Below are positions 1 through 8,534 of a stretch of 64,000 nt of DNA, in pieces. Source of the DNA: an uncultured Sphingomonadaceae bacterium (GTDB taxonomy: Bacteria > Pseudomonadota > Alphaproteobacteria > Sphingomonadales > Sphingomonadaceae); NCBI GenBank assembly GCA_913060895.1, contig CAJXSN010000007.1, forward strand, positions 1-64,000, in the 5' to 3' direction. How positions within the stretch are numbered: the stretch's first letter is position 1; the number at the start of each line of letters is the position of its first letter. Under the pieces are notes generated by a model, which ran no database searches, was not told where the DNA came from, and saw nothing but the letters and a program-made list of their open reading frames with translations. Position numbers and translations under genes: made by a program.

Positions 1-50
1 GATCTACACAGAGTAGATCGTCGGCAGCGTCAGATGTGTATAAGAGACAG
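1..50 (+). other. Illumina Nextera adapter (non-genomic)
   Basis: Bases 1-9 are the 3' end of the P5 adapter (GATCTACAC). Bases 10-17 are AGAGTAGA, which matches the i5 index known as S504/N504. Bases 18-31 are TCGTCGGCAGCGTC, and bases 32-50 are the 19-bp Tn5 mosaic end AGATGTGTATAAGAGACAG. The order is exactly that of a Nextera read-1 library end, so these bases are untrimmed sequencing construct. Genomic sequence begins at 51. Confidence 0.97.
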
Positions 51-51
51 C

Positions 52-1419
52 TTAGGCCGGGCGCACGATTGTTTTCAGGTTCATGAATTCGTGCAGCCCG
101 AATTGCGATAGCTCGCGTCCGAAACCGGAATTCTTGATGCCGCCGAATGGCGCTTCGATATGCGATCCGTTCACTGCGTTGAACGTCGTCATCCCCGCTT
201 CGATATGGGCCGCGAAATGCTCCTGTTCCTGCTCGTCGCGGGTCCAGACTGCGGAACCGAGGCCGAAGGGGATGGCGTTTGCGATTCGCACAGCACCGTC
301 CATATCCTGTGCCTTGTACAGCTGGCCAACGGGGCCGAAGATTTCGTCTGTACCCGTCTCACTGCCAATTGTCACTTCGCTCAACAGGCCGGGCGTCATC
401 CACGCCCCGTCGCGGTCCAGCTTTTCCGCGCCGAACAGCAGTGTTGCGCCTTCTTTCCGGGCGGTGTCGACCTGATCCAGCACCGTGTCGCGCTGCGCCT
501 CGCTCGATAACGGGCCCAGCTTCGTGTCATCGTCCATCGGATCGCCCGGCTCGACCGCGCTCAGGGCGGTGATGAACTTTTGGGAGAATTCGTCGTAAAT
601 GTCGGCATGGACGATGGTGCGCTTGCCGCAAATGCAGGATTGGCCATTGTTCTGGATACGCGCAAGCACTGCGTCCTCCACTGCCTGATCGATATCGGCA
701 GAGGGCATGACGATGAACGGATCGGACCCGCCCAGTTCCAGAACAACTTTCTTGATATGTTTGCCCGCTTGCTCGGCCACCGCCCGCCCGGCTCCTTCGC
801 TACCGGTCAGCGTGGCGGCGATCACGCGGTCGTCAGCCAGAATTCCGGCTACCGGGTCAGAGCCGATGCACAGGTTCTGGAAGAGGCCGTCGGGCCCTCC
901 GGCTTCCACCACCAGTTCGGCCAGTTTCGCTGCTGTTCCCTGCACGATGCTGGCGTGTTTGAGCAGGCCGACATTGCCAGCCAGAATTGTCGGCGCAAGA
1001 AAGCGGGCCACCTGCCAGTACGGGAAATTCCACGGCATCACAGCCAGTACCGGCCCCTGTGGCAGCCACAGGCCTTGGGCGGTGCCACCACCGCTCAGTT
1101 CCCACTCCAGCGGCTCCAGCATAGCCGGGCCTTTTTCCGCCAGATAATGAAACAGGCTGGCGCATTTTTCGACTTCGGAGCGCGCCTGTGAAACAGGCTT
1201 GCCCATCTCCGCAACGGCCAGTTTCGCCAGATCGTCGGTCTGTTCCAGATACAGGTCGCCCAGCTTCTTCAGGACGGCGGTGCGCCGCTCTATCGGGCTG
1301 GTGCGCCAATCGCGGTAGGTCGCCTGTGCCAGATCGAGCGCTGTGTCGATGCCGCATTCGTCCAGCGTCCGGTACTCGGCCAATGTTTCGCCGGTTGCGG
1401 GATTTACGGTCGTGATCAT
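52..1419 (-). CDS. NAD(P)-dependent aldehyde dehydrogenase, succinate-semialdehyde dehydrogenase-like
   Basis: A complete 455-residue ALDH superfamily protein that would oxidise an aldehyde to a carboxylate with NAD(P)+. It has the PWNFPYW segment near residue 129, the TGSEGAG turn near 205 that binds the cofactor, the general-base glutamate at about 228 (LELGGSDPF) and the catalytic cysteine at about 262 (NNGQSC). PWNFPYW with LELGGSDPF is typical of the short succinate-semialdehyde dehydrogenases (Sad/GabD1-like), but the substrate cannot be fixed from sequence. The stop codon lies two bases inside the adapter junction, so the gene is intact but everything downstream of it is missing. It stands alone on the minus strand. 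Confidence 0.9.
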   Translation of the reverse strand: MITTVNPATGETLAEYRTLDECGIDTALDLAQATYRDWRTSPIERRTAVLKKLGDLYLEQTDDLAKLAVAEMGKPVSQARSEVEKCASLFHYLAEKGPAMLEPLEWELSGGGTAQGLWLPQGPVLAVMPWNFPYWQVARFLAPTILAGNVGLLKHASIVQGTAAKLAELVVEAGGPDGLFQNLCIGSDPVAGILADDRVIAATLTGSEGAGRAVAEQAGKHIKKVVLELGGSDPFIVMPSADIDQAVEDAVLARIQNNGQSCICGKRTIVHADIYDEFSQKFITALSAVEPGDPMDDDTKLGPLSSEAQRDTVLDQVDTARKEGATLLFGAEKLDRDGAWMTPGLLSEVTIGSETGTDEIFGPVGQLYKAQDMDGAVRIANAIPFGLGSAVWTRDEQEQEHFAAHIEAGMTTFNAVNGSHIEAPFGGIKNSGFGRELSQFGLHEFMNLKTIVRPA

Positions 1420-1497
1420 GGCAGGCTCCTGTATGTGTTTACAGGATCAAGCTGTCGAAGCTGGCACTGGTTCCTGTGGCCGTGGCGGGCAGGACAA

Positions 1498-2208
1498 TCA
1501 GGCCATTTCGCTCGCACCGATATATTCCGCCAGATCCATATAATGCCGTTTCGGTTTTGCCGGATCGAGCATCACACGCACATCGCGCCCTGCCAGCCGA
1601 TCGCTCAGATCGATCCAGATCGGTTCACTGGTGAAGCTCTGCAGTTTGCCGGTTGCAGGATGGGTCGCTTGCGCCACGACGCGGTACGGATGGCGTGCGT
1701 TTATCCGGATGCGGGTGTCACGGTAACATTCCATGAAGCGCGCCCGAATCGAGATGCCCGATGTCAGCAAGTTTTGGTTGCTCCGCCGCCGCCGCCAATA
1801 GGCGACCAGCATTCCCCCGCCTATCAACGTGAAGAGCAGCCCCATTCCTCCAAACATCATTGGCAGGAAATAACGATCGAACGCATCGCCGATCATTGCA
1901 TCGTCCGGAGCGTCCGGGTCATAGATAACTGCGACCGTATCGCCAGTGGCATAGATCGGCGGTCTGCTGCCGACGGCGCCATTGAATTCGTGGCGTACTC
2001 CGGCAGTGTCGTGGAATTCGATGCGCGGCGTGTATGTCACGGAACTGCTGCCACCCCCAAGCATGGCTATCACGGTGCCGTCGGTGTGAACGCCGGAATC
2101 GGCCAGTTTCCGGTCATCAAAATACGCCCAGCTGCCGATTGTACCGAATACCAGTCCAATCGCTAGAAATATGGCGCCGATCAAAAGCATCACTTTTCCC
2201 ATAGCCAT
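1498..2208 (-). CDS. DUF3592 family membrane protein
   Basis: A 236-residue protein with an N-terminal membrane segment (about residues 5-25) and a second around 115-140, followed by an arginine cluster (YWRRRRS) that should face the cytoplasm. The region between the two helices has the pattern of DUF3592: a small beta domain with an IEFHDTAGVRHEF stretch, then GDTVAVIYDPDAPDDAMI. The part after the second helix is a soluble domain of about 90 residues. The function of the family is not established. It lies between the aldehyde dehydrogenase and the SLC13 permease, all minus strand. Confidence 0.75.
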   Translation of the reverse strand: MAMGKVMLLIGAIFLAIGLVFGTIGSWAYFDDRKLADSGVHTDGTVIAMLGGGSSSVTYTPRIEFHDTAGVRHEFNGAVGSRPPIYATGDTVAVIYDPDAPDDAMIGDAFDRYFLPMMFGGMGLLFTLIGGGMLVAYWRRRRSNQNLLTSGISIRARFMECYRDTRIRINARHPYRVVAQATHPATGKLQSFTSEPIWIDLSDRLAGRDVRVMLDPAKPKRHYMDLAEYIGASEMA

Positions 2209-2291
2209 CCGCTATGTGCGTTTTTCTGCACAAGCTGAACCGGGTGCCGGGAAGGTATCCCCGTTCACCTGCCCAATGCGATCCCAAGGGA

Positions 2292-4079
2292 TCAGTAGAA
2301 AACGGTAATCGCCAGGCATACGGCAATGCCAACACCTATATTCATCGGCAGGCCGATCTTCATGAAATCGCGGAAGCGGTAATTGGCGGCGCCGTAGACC
2401 AGCGTGTTGGTCTGGTATCCAATGGGCGTGGCGAAGCTGGCGCTGGCCCCGAACATCACCGCCACGATCAACGCGCGCGGATCGATACCGCCTGCCTGCG
2501 CCAAACCGATTGCGATGGGCGTCATGATGACAGCCACGGCATTGTTCGTCACCATTTCGGTCAGCGCGCTTGTAATGCCGTAAATCATGACAATCAGCAG
2601 CAGCGGTGAACTGACCATCATCAGCGGTTGCAGCCAGCTGATCAGCAGGTCCACCGTACCGGCATTATCGAGCCCCTGGCCAAAAGCGAGCATCGCGAAA
2701 ATCAGCACCAACGTGCTGCCATCGAGGCTGCTCCATGCCTCGTCCGGTTCCAGACAGCGGGTCATCAGGACGATGGCCACGCCGCCGACAGCCAGCGCAT
2801 CGATCGGCAGGCCGAAGACCGCCGCGCCCAGCACGACGCCTGCCAGAGTGGCGAGGGCGATCGGTGCCTTGTCGCGGCGGAAGGACTTGATGGAGGATTC
2901 GGTTACATCGGCCAGCTGCACATTGCTTTGCAGCGCCTGCGCGGCATCATCGCCCGCCGCGATCAGTAGCCGGTCGCCGGCCCGCACACGAACCTCACCC
3001 AGCACAGGGCCGGCCACGTGGCGGGGCCGCGACAGGCCGAGAACGCGGATTTTCAGGCGGGACAGAAGAGGGATTTCCGCCAGCCGCCGCCCGACAATCG
3101 GGTGCGTTGCCGAAACCACCGCCTCGACATAGCGCAAATCCGCAGGCCGGTCGGGGCGCGACGTCGCAACACCGCCACCCACGCCAACCAGCCCGGTCCT
3201 GAAGTCGCGGGCTTCGGCCAGCGAAACGATTTCGGTGGGGCTGGCCGCGACCACGATCTGGTCGCCTGGCTCCAGCACCTCTGCCTTCAGCCCGCGCCGC
3301 TGGAGCGATGGGCCGCGTTTGAGCGCGACGATAGTCACGCCGGGCCGCTGTGCCAGAGCGGTGTGCATCAGCCTCTGCCCCAGCATCCTGCTGTCCGGCT
3401 GGATGCTCAGATGCGAGAGATAAAGATCGCTTTCGCGCTCTTCATCCAATTGCCGCGGGCCGCGATCGGGCAGCAGCAGGGGGCCAAGGATCAGCAGCAC
3501 CGCGATGCCCGACACGGCGGCCACTGCACCAACAGCAGTAATTTCGAAAATACCGAATGCCGCCAGTCCCTTTTCCTGTGCCACGCCGTCGACCAGAAGA
3601 TTGGTCGACGTGCCGATAAGGGTCAGCGTCCCGCCCAGTATCGACAGATAGGATAGCGGGATCAGCAGCCGCGTCGGTGCGACTTTCAGCAATTTGGCCA
3701 GTCGCTGGACTATCGGGATCATCACGATGACGACCGGCGTATTGTTCATGAAAGCGGATGCAGCCACGGTTCCGCTGGCTATTTCCGCCAATGCCAGGCG
3801 TGGCTTCCGCAGGGTGCGTCTGATGACCCAGCCTGACACTGCCTCCAGCGAACCTGTGCGCAGCAAAGCTCCGGATAAGATGAACATGGCGGCGATTGTG
3901 ATGGGGGCCGAATTGCCGAATACATCCAGCAATTCGTCACGGCCGAGATAACCCAGCAGCAGCATGGCCAAGGCCGAGACCACCGCGATAACCACCGGCG
4001 GGCGTCTTTCGCTGACGAAAGCGGCCAATGTGACAAGCAGTAAGATCAGCCCTATGTGGGCAGAATATTCCGTCAGCAT
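2292..4079 (-). CDS. SLC13-family permease with two TrkA-C (RCK_C) domains
   Basis: A 595-residue inner membrane transporter of the divalent anion:Na+ symporter (SLC13/CitT-like) superfamily. Each half has membrane helices around a re-entrant hairpin. The first half carries the signature SAFMNNTPVV (about residues 108-117) and LIGTSTNLLVDG; the second carries TEMVTNNAVAVI and an SFATPIGYQTNTLV segment. Between the halves (about residues 215-385) are two soluble TrkA-C modules with GDQIVVAASP and GDRLLIAAGDD motifs, the arrangement usually annotated as 'SLC13 family permease'. The substrate (sulfate, dicarboxylate or another anion) cannot be told. GATCCC-AA-GGGATC overlaps the stop codon region but lacks a T-run, so I do not call it a terminator. 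Confidence 0.88.
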   Translation of the reverse strand: MLTEYSAHIGLILLLVTLAAFVSERRPPVVIAVVSALAMLLLGYLGRDELLDVFGNSAPITIAAMFILSGALLRTGSLEAVSGWVIRRTLRKPRLALAEIASGTVAASAFMNNTPVVIVMIPIVQRLAKLLKVAPTRLLIPLSYLSILGGTLTLIGTSTNLLVDGVAQEKGLAAFGIFEITAVGAVAAVSGIAVLLILGPLLLPDRGPRQLDEERESDLYLSHLSIQPDSRMLGQRLMHTALAQRPGVTIVALKRGPSLQRRGLKAEVLEPGDQIVVAASPTEIVSLAEARDFRTGLVGVGGGVATSRPDRPADLRYVEAVVSATHPIVGRRLAEIPLLSRLKIRVLGLSRPRHVAGPVLGEVRVRAGDRLLIAAGDDAAQALQSNVQLADVTESSIKSFRRDKAPIALATLAGVVLGAAVFGLPIDALAVGGVAIVLMTRCLEPDEAWSSLDGSTLVLIFAMLAFGQGLDNAGTVDLLISWLQPLMMVSSPLLLIVMIYGITSALTEMVTNNAVAVIMTPIAIGLAQAGGIDPRALIVAVMFGASASFATPIGYQTNTLVYGAANYRFRDFMKIGLPMNIGVGIAVCLAITVFY

Positions 4080-4173
4080 GGAAATCAGCGCCCTGTGGAA
4101 TTGCCGCCCGCACGGTCCGGCCGCAATACCTGCCTATACGGCTGCCGCGCAGAGCCACCTAGAGCAAATCGAC

Positions 4174-4875
4174 CTACCGCCTACGGAAACGGAAATACCA
4201 GACTTCGTGGCCGAACGTGTTGCGCGCCTTGTGTTCGTACCGCGTTTCGCACCAACCGGAAGGACGTTTTTCAAAGCTTTCCCGGTTTTCCGCGATCCAT
4301 TCGAATTCGTCGGTAAACCGGCGCATCACCATCAAAGCGTGGCGCAGATAGATATCGTGATCGGTGCCGAAGCGAAACTCGCCGCCCGGCTTCAGCTTGT
4401 CGGCAATCATCCGCACCGGGCCGTCATTCATCATGCGCCGCTTCGCATGGCGCGCCTTGGGCCAAGGATCGGGATGGAGAAGATAGGCCATGGTCAGCCC
4501 GCCATCGGGAATGCGCGCCAGCACATCCAGTGCGTCGCCGTGATGCAAGCGGATATTGCTGAGCCGCTGCTCGTCGATATGAGCCAGCGCCGCCGCGACA
4601 CCGTTAAGATAGGGCTCGGCACCGATTAGTCCGTGGTTCGGCAGCATATCCGCGCGGTCAGCCAGATGTTCCCCGCTGCCGAATCCGATTTCGAAGTGCA
4701 TCGGACAGTCTTCGCCGAACAGTAGCTCCGCTGTTACCGGCCCCTCTGCCGGAACCGCGATTTGTGGCAGAAGGTTCTCCACCAGCGCTGTCTGATGCGC
4801 GCGCAGCGGCTTGCCGATGGAGCGGCCATACAGACGTTTGAGTGTGGTGGGATCACCGGGTTTGTGAGCAGTCAT
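4174..4875 (-). CDS. trmB: tRNA (guanine-46-N7)-methyltransferase
   Basis: TrmB uses S-adenosylmethionine to methylate G46 in the variable loop of tRNAs. The 233-residue protein has the class I methyltransferase glycine motif (EIGFGSGEHL, about residues 62-71), which binds SAM. It also has the family signature HPDPWPKARHAKRR (about 133-146), containing the catalytic aspartate, and a C-terminal EWIAENRESFEKRP segment. The length is normal for alphaproteobacterial TrmB. A terminator-like hairpin lies only about 20 bases upstream of the start codon, suggesting that trmB has a separate signal from ctrA further upstream. Confidence 0.95.
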   Translation of the reverse strand: MTAHKPGDPTTLKRLYGRSIGKPLRAHQTALVENLLPQIAVPAEGPVTAELLFGEDCPMHFEIGFGSGEHLADRADMLPNHGLIGAEPYLNGVAAALAHIDEQRLSNIRLHHGDALDVLARIPDGGLTMAYLLHPDPWPKARHAKRRMMNDGPVRMIADKLKPGGEFRFGTDHDIYLRHALMVMRRFTDEFEWIAENRESFEKRPSGWCETRYEHKARNTFGHEVWYFRFRRR

Positions 4876-4890
4876 AGTGTCGGCCCATAA

Positions 4891-4922
4891 GAAAACGCCC
4901 GTGGTGTTTCCACCCCGAGCGT
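4891..4922 (-). terminator. Probable intrinsic terminator just upstream of trmB
   Basis: On the minus strand an outer 6-bp stem (ACGCTC with GGGCGT, one wobble) and an inner 4-bp stem (GTGG with CCAC) close a 5-base loop, with a 3-base bulge between them. TTTCTT follows. It sits between the ctrA 3' region and the trmB start, so it must end a transcript other than trmB. Confidence 0.45.
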
Positions 4923-5010
4923 GTTCCCCCCGAAAGAGATTTCTCTAGATCAGGCATTCCCCCGACCATCTTTGGTCCGCAAGCGCGATTGCGCGCCCGA
5001 GCTAATGCGA
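4891..5010 (-). ncRNA. Candidate structured small RNA between ctrA and trmB
   Basis: This roughly 120-base gap on the minus strand has three short perfect hairpins in a row and ends in the terminator-like hairpin at 4891-4922. They are GCGCG-loop-CGCGC at 4983-4996, GACCA-loop-TGGTC at 4964-4977 and AGAG-loop-CTCT at 4935-4946. There is no reading frame. I could not match it to 6S, SRP RNA, tmRNA or a riboswitch I know. It may be a small RNA or the 3' untranslated tail of ctrA. The call rests on structure only. Confidence 0.3.
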
Positions 5011-5036
5011 GAAAAGCCAAGGCGGCGAATGCCGCC
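5011..5036 (-). terminator. Probable terminator of ctrA
   Basis: On the minus strand GGCGGC-ATTC-GCCGCC forms a perfect 6-bp stem with a 4-base loop, followed by TTGGCTTTTC. It lies 43 bases past the ctrA stop. A second perfect stem at 5053-5070 is closer to ctrA but has no T-run after it. Confidence 0.5.
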
Positions 5037-5078
5037 GCCCGGCGCCTAAGGGGCCGGGCCTAAGCCCGGCAAAACATA

Positions 5079-5774
5079 TCACGCCGCCTCGGCAGCTTCG
5101 TCCGGATCGCGAAGCACGTAGCCACGTCCCCATACGGTTTCGATGTAGTTTTCACCCGCGCAGGCATGGCTTAATTTCTTGCGCAGCTTGCAGATGAAAA
5201 CGTCGATAATCTTGAGTTCCGGTTCGTCCATTCCGCCATACAGGTGGTTGAGGAACATTTCCTTCGTCAGCGTGGTGCCTTTGCGCAAGCTAAGCAGCTC
5301 CAGCATGGCGTATTCCTTGCCGGTCAGGTGGACCCGTGCGTTGTCGACTTCGACAGTTTTCGCATCGAGGTTCACGGCCAGCTTGCCGGTGCGGATGATC
5401 GACTGGCTGTGGCCCTTCGAGCGGCGCACAACGGCGTGGATGCGCGCAACCAGTTCCTCGCGGTGGAACGGCTTGGTCACATAATCGTCCGCGCCAAAAC
5501 CGAACGAGCGGATCTTGGAGTCCATCTCGGCAATGCCGGAAAGTATCAGGACCGGCGTCTGCACCTTGGCGACGCGCAGTTTCTTCAGCACGTCGTAGCC
5601 ATGCATATCGGGCAGGTTCAGATCGAGGCAGATGATATCGTAATCATACAGCTTGCCCAGGTCCAAACCCTCTTCGCCGAGATCGGTCGAATAGACATTA
5701 AAACCTTCGGTGGTCAGCATCAGCTCGATAGCCTTTGCCGTTGTCGGCTCGTCTTCGATCAGCAGTACGCGCAT
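5079..5774 (-). CDS. ctrA: Cell-cycle response regulator CtrA
   Basis: An OmpR-type two-domain response regulator of 231 residues. The receiver domain (1-120) has the acidic pocket (E7, D8), the phospho-acceptor Asp51 in [11 protein letters not shown] and Lys at KPFH. The winged-helix DNA-binding domain (about 125-225) ends with the conserved [17 protein letters not shown]. In Alphaproteobacteria CtrA binds TTAA-N7-TTAA sites and controls cell division, motility and replication genes. The C-terminus ends in AA, as in Caulobacter CtrA, where this is part of the ClpXP degron; use as a degron here is inferred. A strong AGGGGG ribosome binding site precedes the ATG. The upstream region carries a GANTC site and a CtrA-like site. 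Confidence 0.97.
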   Translation of the reverse strand: MRVLLIEDEPTTAKAIELMLTTEGFNVYSTDLGEEGLDLGKLYDYDIICLDLNLPDMHGYDVLKKLRVAKVQTPVLILSGIAEMDSKIRSFGFGADDYVTKPFHREELVARIHAVVRRSKGHSQSIIRTGKLAVNLDAKTVEVDNARVHLTGKEYAMLELLSLRKGTTLTKEMFLNHLYGGMDEPELKIIDVFICKLRKKLSHACAGENYIETVWGRGYVLRDPDEAAEAA

Positions 5775-5856
5775 CGGGTAGTCCCCCTAGAAACCTGTAA
5801 CGTGTGTCATTTGCCCCGCGAGGCCGGTAACGCCTCGTCAAGAGGTGTTGTCATGG

Positions 5857-5921
5857 ATTAACCACAAAAGGTCTGAACGGAAAAGGTTAATATGATGTAA
5901 ACTTAGGAAGTCCGGCGAGTC
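5857..5921 (-). promoter_or_regulatory. ctrA upstream region with CtrA-like site and GANTC site
   Basis: On the minus strand TTTA-N7-TTAAC (5886-5901) is one mismatch from the CtrA consensus TTAA-N7-TTAAC. A second half-site TTAACC/GGTTAA lies at 5857-5863. GAGTC at 5917-5921 fits the CcrM methylation target GANTC. A weak promoter GGACTT-N16-TATTAA would overlap the CtrA site, which is the layout of a self-repressed, methylation-sensitive promoter. The site matches are seen; binding is inferred. Confidence 0.5.
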
Positions 5922-5978
5922 GCATTGTTCAGTTGAGATGGAAATGTTGGTGGCGGGCGGGAGTTTTCGTGTTGCGCA

Positions 5979-7448
5979 CTAAGATAAAGCCGCCAGCTTC
6001 TTCGCCCGCCGTCTTTGCACACTGCTGCCGATCCCCATCGCCTCGCGGTATTTCGCCACTGTCCGTCGCGCGATGTCGAAACCCTCGCCCTTCAGCAAAT
6101 CGACCAGTTTGTCGTCGGACAGGATTGTCTTCGGCTCCTCGGCATCGGTCAGCGCTCTGATCCGTGCCTTTACCGCCTCGCTCGAAGCGCCCGCGCCGTC
6201 ACTGCCTTCACCCGAGCGCCCGACCCCGCTGGTGAAGAAATATTTCAGCTCGAACGTGCCCCGCTCGGTGCTCATATATTTGTTGCTGGTAACCCGGCTG
6301 ACTGTGCTTTCATGCATTTCGATGGCGTCGGCCACCTCGCGCAGGGTCAGCGGTTTGAGCCTGCTGACCCCTTCACGAAAGAATCCTGCCTGCTGTTTTA
6401 CGATTTCGGCAGAGACTGCCAGAATGGTCTTCTGCCGTTGGTCCAGCGCGCTGATCAGCCAGCGCGCATCGGCCAGCTTTTCCTTCAGCCACGACTTGCT
6501 CGCCTTGTCTGTGCAGCCGCCTTCCAGTTCCAGCGCATAGTCCCGGTTAACGATCAGGCGGGGCAGGGTATCGGAATTGAGACTAATTTTCCATTCGCCC
6601 GATACAGCTCGCCCCAGCAGAATGTCAGGCACCACCGCAGTCGATTCCACACTGCCAAAGGCAAGCCCCGGCTTGGGATCGTATCCGCGCAGTTCCGACA
6701 GCATATCAGCGAAGTCTTCATCATCGACATCGCACATCCGGCGCAGCCGGGCGAGGTCGCCCCTGGCTACCAGATCGAGGTTTTCGATCAGCCGCTGCAT
6801 ACATGGATCGTAACGGTCCGCCTCCCTCGCCTGCAGCGCAAGGCATTCGGCCAGAGACCGCGCGCCCACGCCCGTGGGTTCCAGCGCCTGAACCACGAAC
6901 AGGGCGTCTTCCACGTCGTCCATCGTAGTGCCCAGCTCGTGCGCCACTCCGCGTAGATCGGAGGGAAGATAGCCTGCGGGGTCGACCATGCCGATCAGAT
7001 GGCGGGCGATGAATTCCTCGCGCGGGTTGGCGGCGATGCTGCCGACCTGCTCCAGCAGATGATCGGCCAGCGAGAGATCGGCGCTGGTGCGTTCTTCGAA
7101 CGGGGTTGCATCATCTGCCGCCGATGCGGCGCCTGCGCTGCCCCATTCGCCGTCGCCTGTGTCCCGGTCGCGGTCGATCGAGCCGGTATGGAGATCGAGC
7201 GCGCTTTCACCGCTCGCATCCTGTGCCATTGCATCAGGGACAGGATCGGCATCGCCGGGTGCGTCACCGTCACCATTTTCGCGGCTGACGTCCCCGGCTT
7301 CCAGCAGCGGGTTTTCCTCCAGCGCCTCGGCAACGAATGTTTCGATTTCCAGATTGGACGCGGCCAGAAGGCGGATAGCCTGCTGCAATTGCGGCGTCAT
7401 CACCAGCGATTGCGACTGCCTGAGATCAAGACGGGGGCCGAGTGCCAC
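5979..7448 (-). CDS. rpoN: RNA polymerase sigma-54 factor
   Basis: RpoN directs RNA polymerase to -24/-12 promoters that need an AAA+ activator. The 489-residue protein starts with the glutamine-rich region I (LRQSQSLVMTPQLQQAIRLL, residues about 9-28), followed by an acidic region II full of D/E/G (about 50-110). The core-binding region III follows, and the RpoN box ARRTVAKYR is at about 460-468. The tail beyond the box (QRRRAKKL) is short and basic. lptB lies 74 bases upstream on the same strand. The lptB-rpoN order is common in proteobacteria, so the two are probably cotranscribed. Confidence 0.97.
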   Translation of the reverse strand: MALGPRLDLRQSQSLVMTPQLQQAIRLLAASNLEIETFVAEALEENPLLEAGDVSRENGDGDAPGDADPVPDAMAQDASGESALDLHTGSIDRDRDTGDGEWGSAGAASAADDATPFEERTSADLSLADHLLEQVGSIAANPREEFIARHLIGMVDPAGYLPSDLRGVAHELGTTMDDVEDALFVVQALEPTGVGARSLAECLALQAREADRYDPCMQRLIENLDLVARGDLARLRRMCDVDDEDFADMLSELRGYDPKPGLAFGSVESTAVVPDILLGRAVSGEWKISLNSDTLPRLIVNRDYALELEGGCTDKASKSWLKEKLADARWLISALDQRQKTILAVSAEIVKQQAGFFREGVSRLKPLTLREVADAIEMHESTVSRVTSNKYMSTERGTFELKYFFTSGVGRSGEGSDGAGASSEAVKARIRALTDAEEPKTILSDDKLVDLLKGEGFDIARRTVAKYREAMGIGSSVQRRRAKKLAALS

Positions 7449-7522
7449 TATATCGGCTCGCTATCGCTTGGGAGCATGAGTGGGCGGGAACCATGTTCCA
7501 GCCAGAAGGCCGGCAGAAAAAT

Positions 7523-8320
7523 TCACAACTCGAAATTCTCGCCAAGATAAAGGCGCTTCACATTCTCGTCGGCGACCAGTTCCTGCGGGGTTCCGGCAAA
7601 CAGCACCTGTCCGCCATAGATGATGCAGGCCCGGTCGACGATTTCCAGTGTCTCGCGCACATTGTGATCGGTGATCAGCACACCGATACCGCGGGTTTTC
7701 AGATCTGCGACAAGATCGCGGATATCGCTGATCGATAGCGGGTCGATCCCGGCAAATGGTTCGTCCAGCAGCATGATAGAGGGCCGTGCCGCCAGCGCGC
7801 GGGCAATTTCGCAGCGGCGCCGTTCCCCTCCCGACAGCGCCATCGCAGGCGAACTGCGCAGACGGGTCAGGCCGAACTCGTCCAGCAGCCGTTCCAGCTC
7901 CGCAGCACGCGACTGCTTGTCAGGCTCTGCAACCTCGAGCACCGAATTGATGTTCTGCTCCACCGTCATTCCGCGAAAGATGCTGGTTTCCTGCGGCAGA
8001 TAGCCAAGGCCCAGTACAGCGCGGCGATACATCGGCAGTCTGGTCACATCCTCGCCGTCCATCAGGATACGCCCGGCATCAGGGCGCACCAGGCCCATGA
8101 TGGAATAAAAACAGGTTGTCTTGCCCGCGCCATTGGGGCCGAGCAGGCCCAGAACTTCGCCTTTACCAACGGTCAGCGAAATATCGCTCAACACCGCTCG
8201 CTTGTCATAGCTTTTGGCAATCGAGATTACTTCCAGTCCGCCCTGCGGGATCGGCGGCGCCGCACTGCGCTCCGTCTCGGCTTCACTTTGCAGGGCGCGT
8301 TCGGTTTCTAGCATGGTCAT
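7523..8320 (-). CDS. lptB: LPS export ABC transporter ATP-binding protein
   Basis: LptB is the cytoplasmic ATPase that, with LptF/G, drives extraction of LPS or an equivalent glycolipid from the inner membrane. Walker A is GPNGAGKTT, the ABC signature LSGGERRRCEIARAL, Walker B SIMLLDEPFAGIDP and the H-loop histidine LITDHNVRET. The C-terminus NVKRLYLGENFEL is a hallmark that separates LptB from other ABC ATPases. I chose the ATG at 8320 (265 residues); a second ATG at 8314 and an upstream TTG at 8353 are possible. The variable stretch before residue 30 makes the exact start uncertain. lptA and lptC are not next to it. Confidence 0.93.
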   Translation of the reverse strand: MTMLETERALQSEAETERSAAPPIPQGGLEVISIAKSYDKRAVLSDISLTVGKGEVLGLLGPNGAGKTTCFYSIMGLVRPDAGRILMDGEDVTRLPMYRRAVLGLGYLPQETSIFRGMTVEQNINSVLEVAEPDKQSRAAELERLLDEFGLTRLRSSPAMALSGGERRRCEIARALAARPSIMLLDEPFAGIDPLSISDIRDLVADLKTRGIGVLITDHNVRETLEIVDRACIIYGGQVLFAGTPQELVADENVKRLYLGENFEL

Positions 8321-8534
8321 GCAGCACCGTTTAGCAGCGCTGGCCGCGTGCAAAACCCCTGTTCGTCGAAAACTGGCAGGCTTGGCGCATGGAACACATC
8401 GGACGGACGGTTACACCAACAGCAGGATGGTTGCCCGATGCCGCAACAATCTTGCGAAATCCTCATGGCCCTTGATACTGAGCCTCTCCTTTGGAATACT
8501 CCATCCTCGAGAGTATGTCAGGGGAGAGAGTCGG

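Noticed and set aside
5053-5070. GCCGGGC-CTAA-GCCCGGC as the ctrA terminator
   Set aside because: The stem is perfect but followed by CCCCTTAGG on the minus strand, without a T-run. The hairpin at 5011-5036 fits better.
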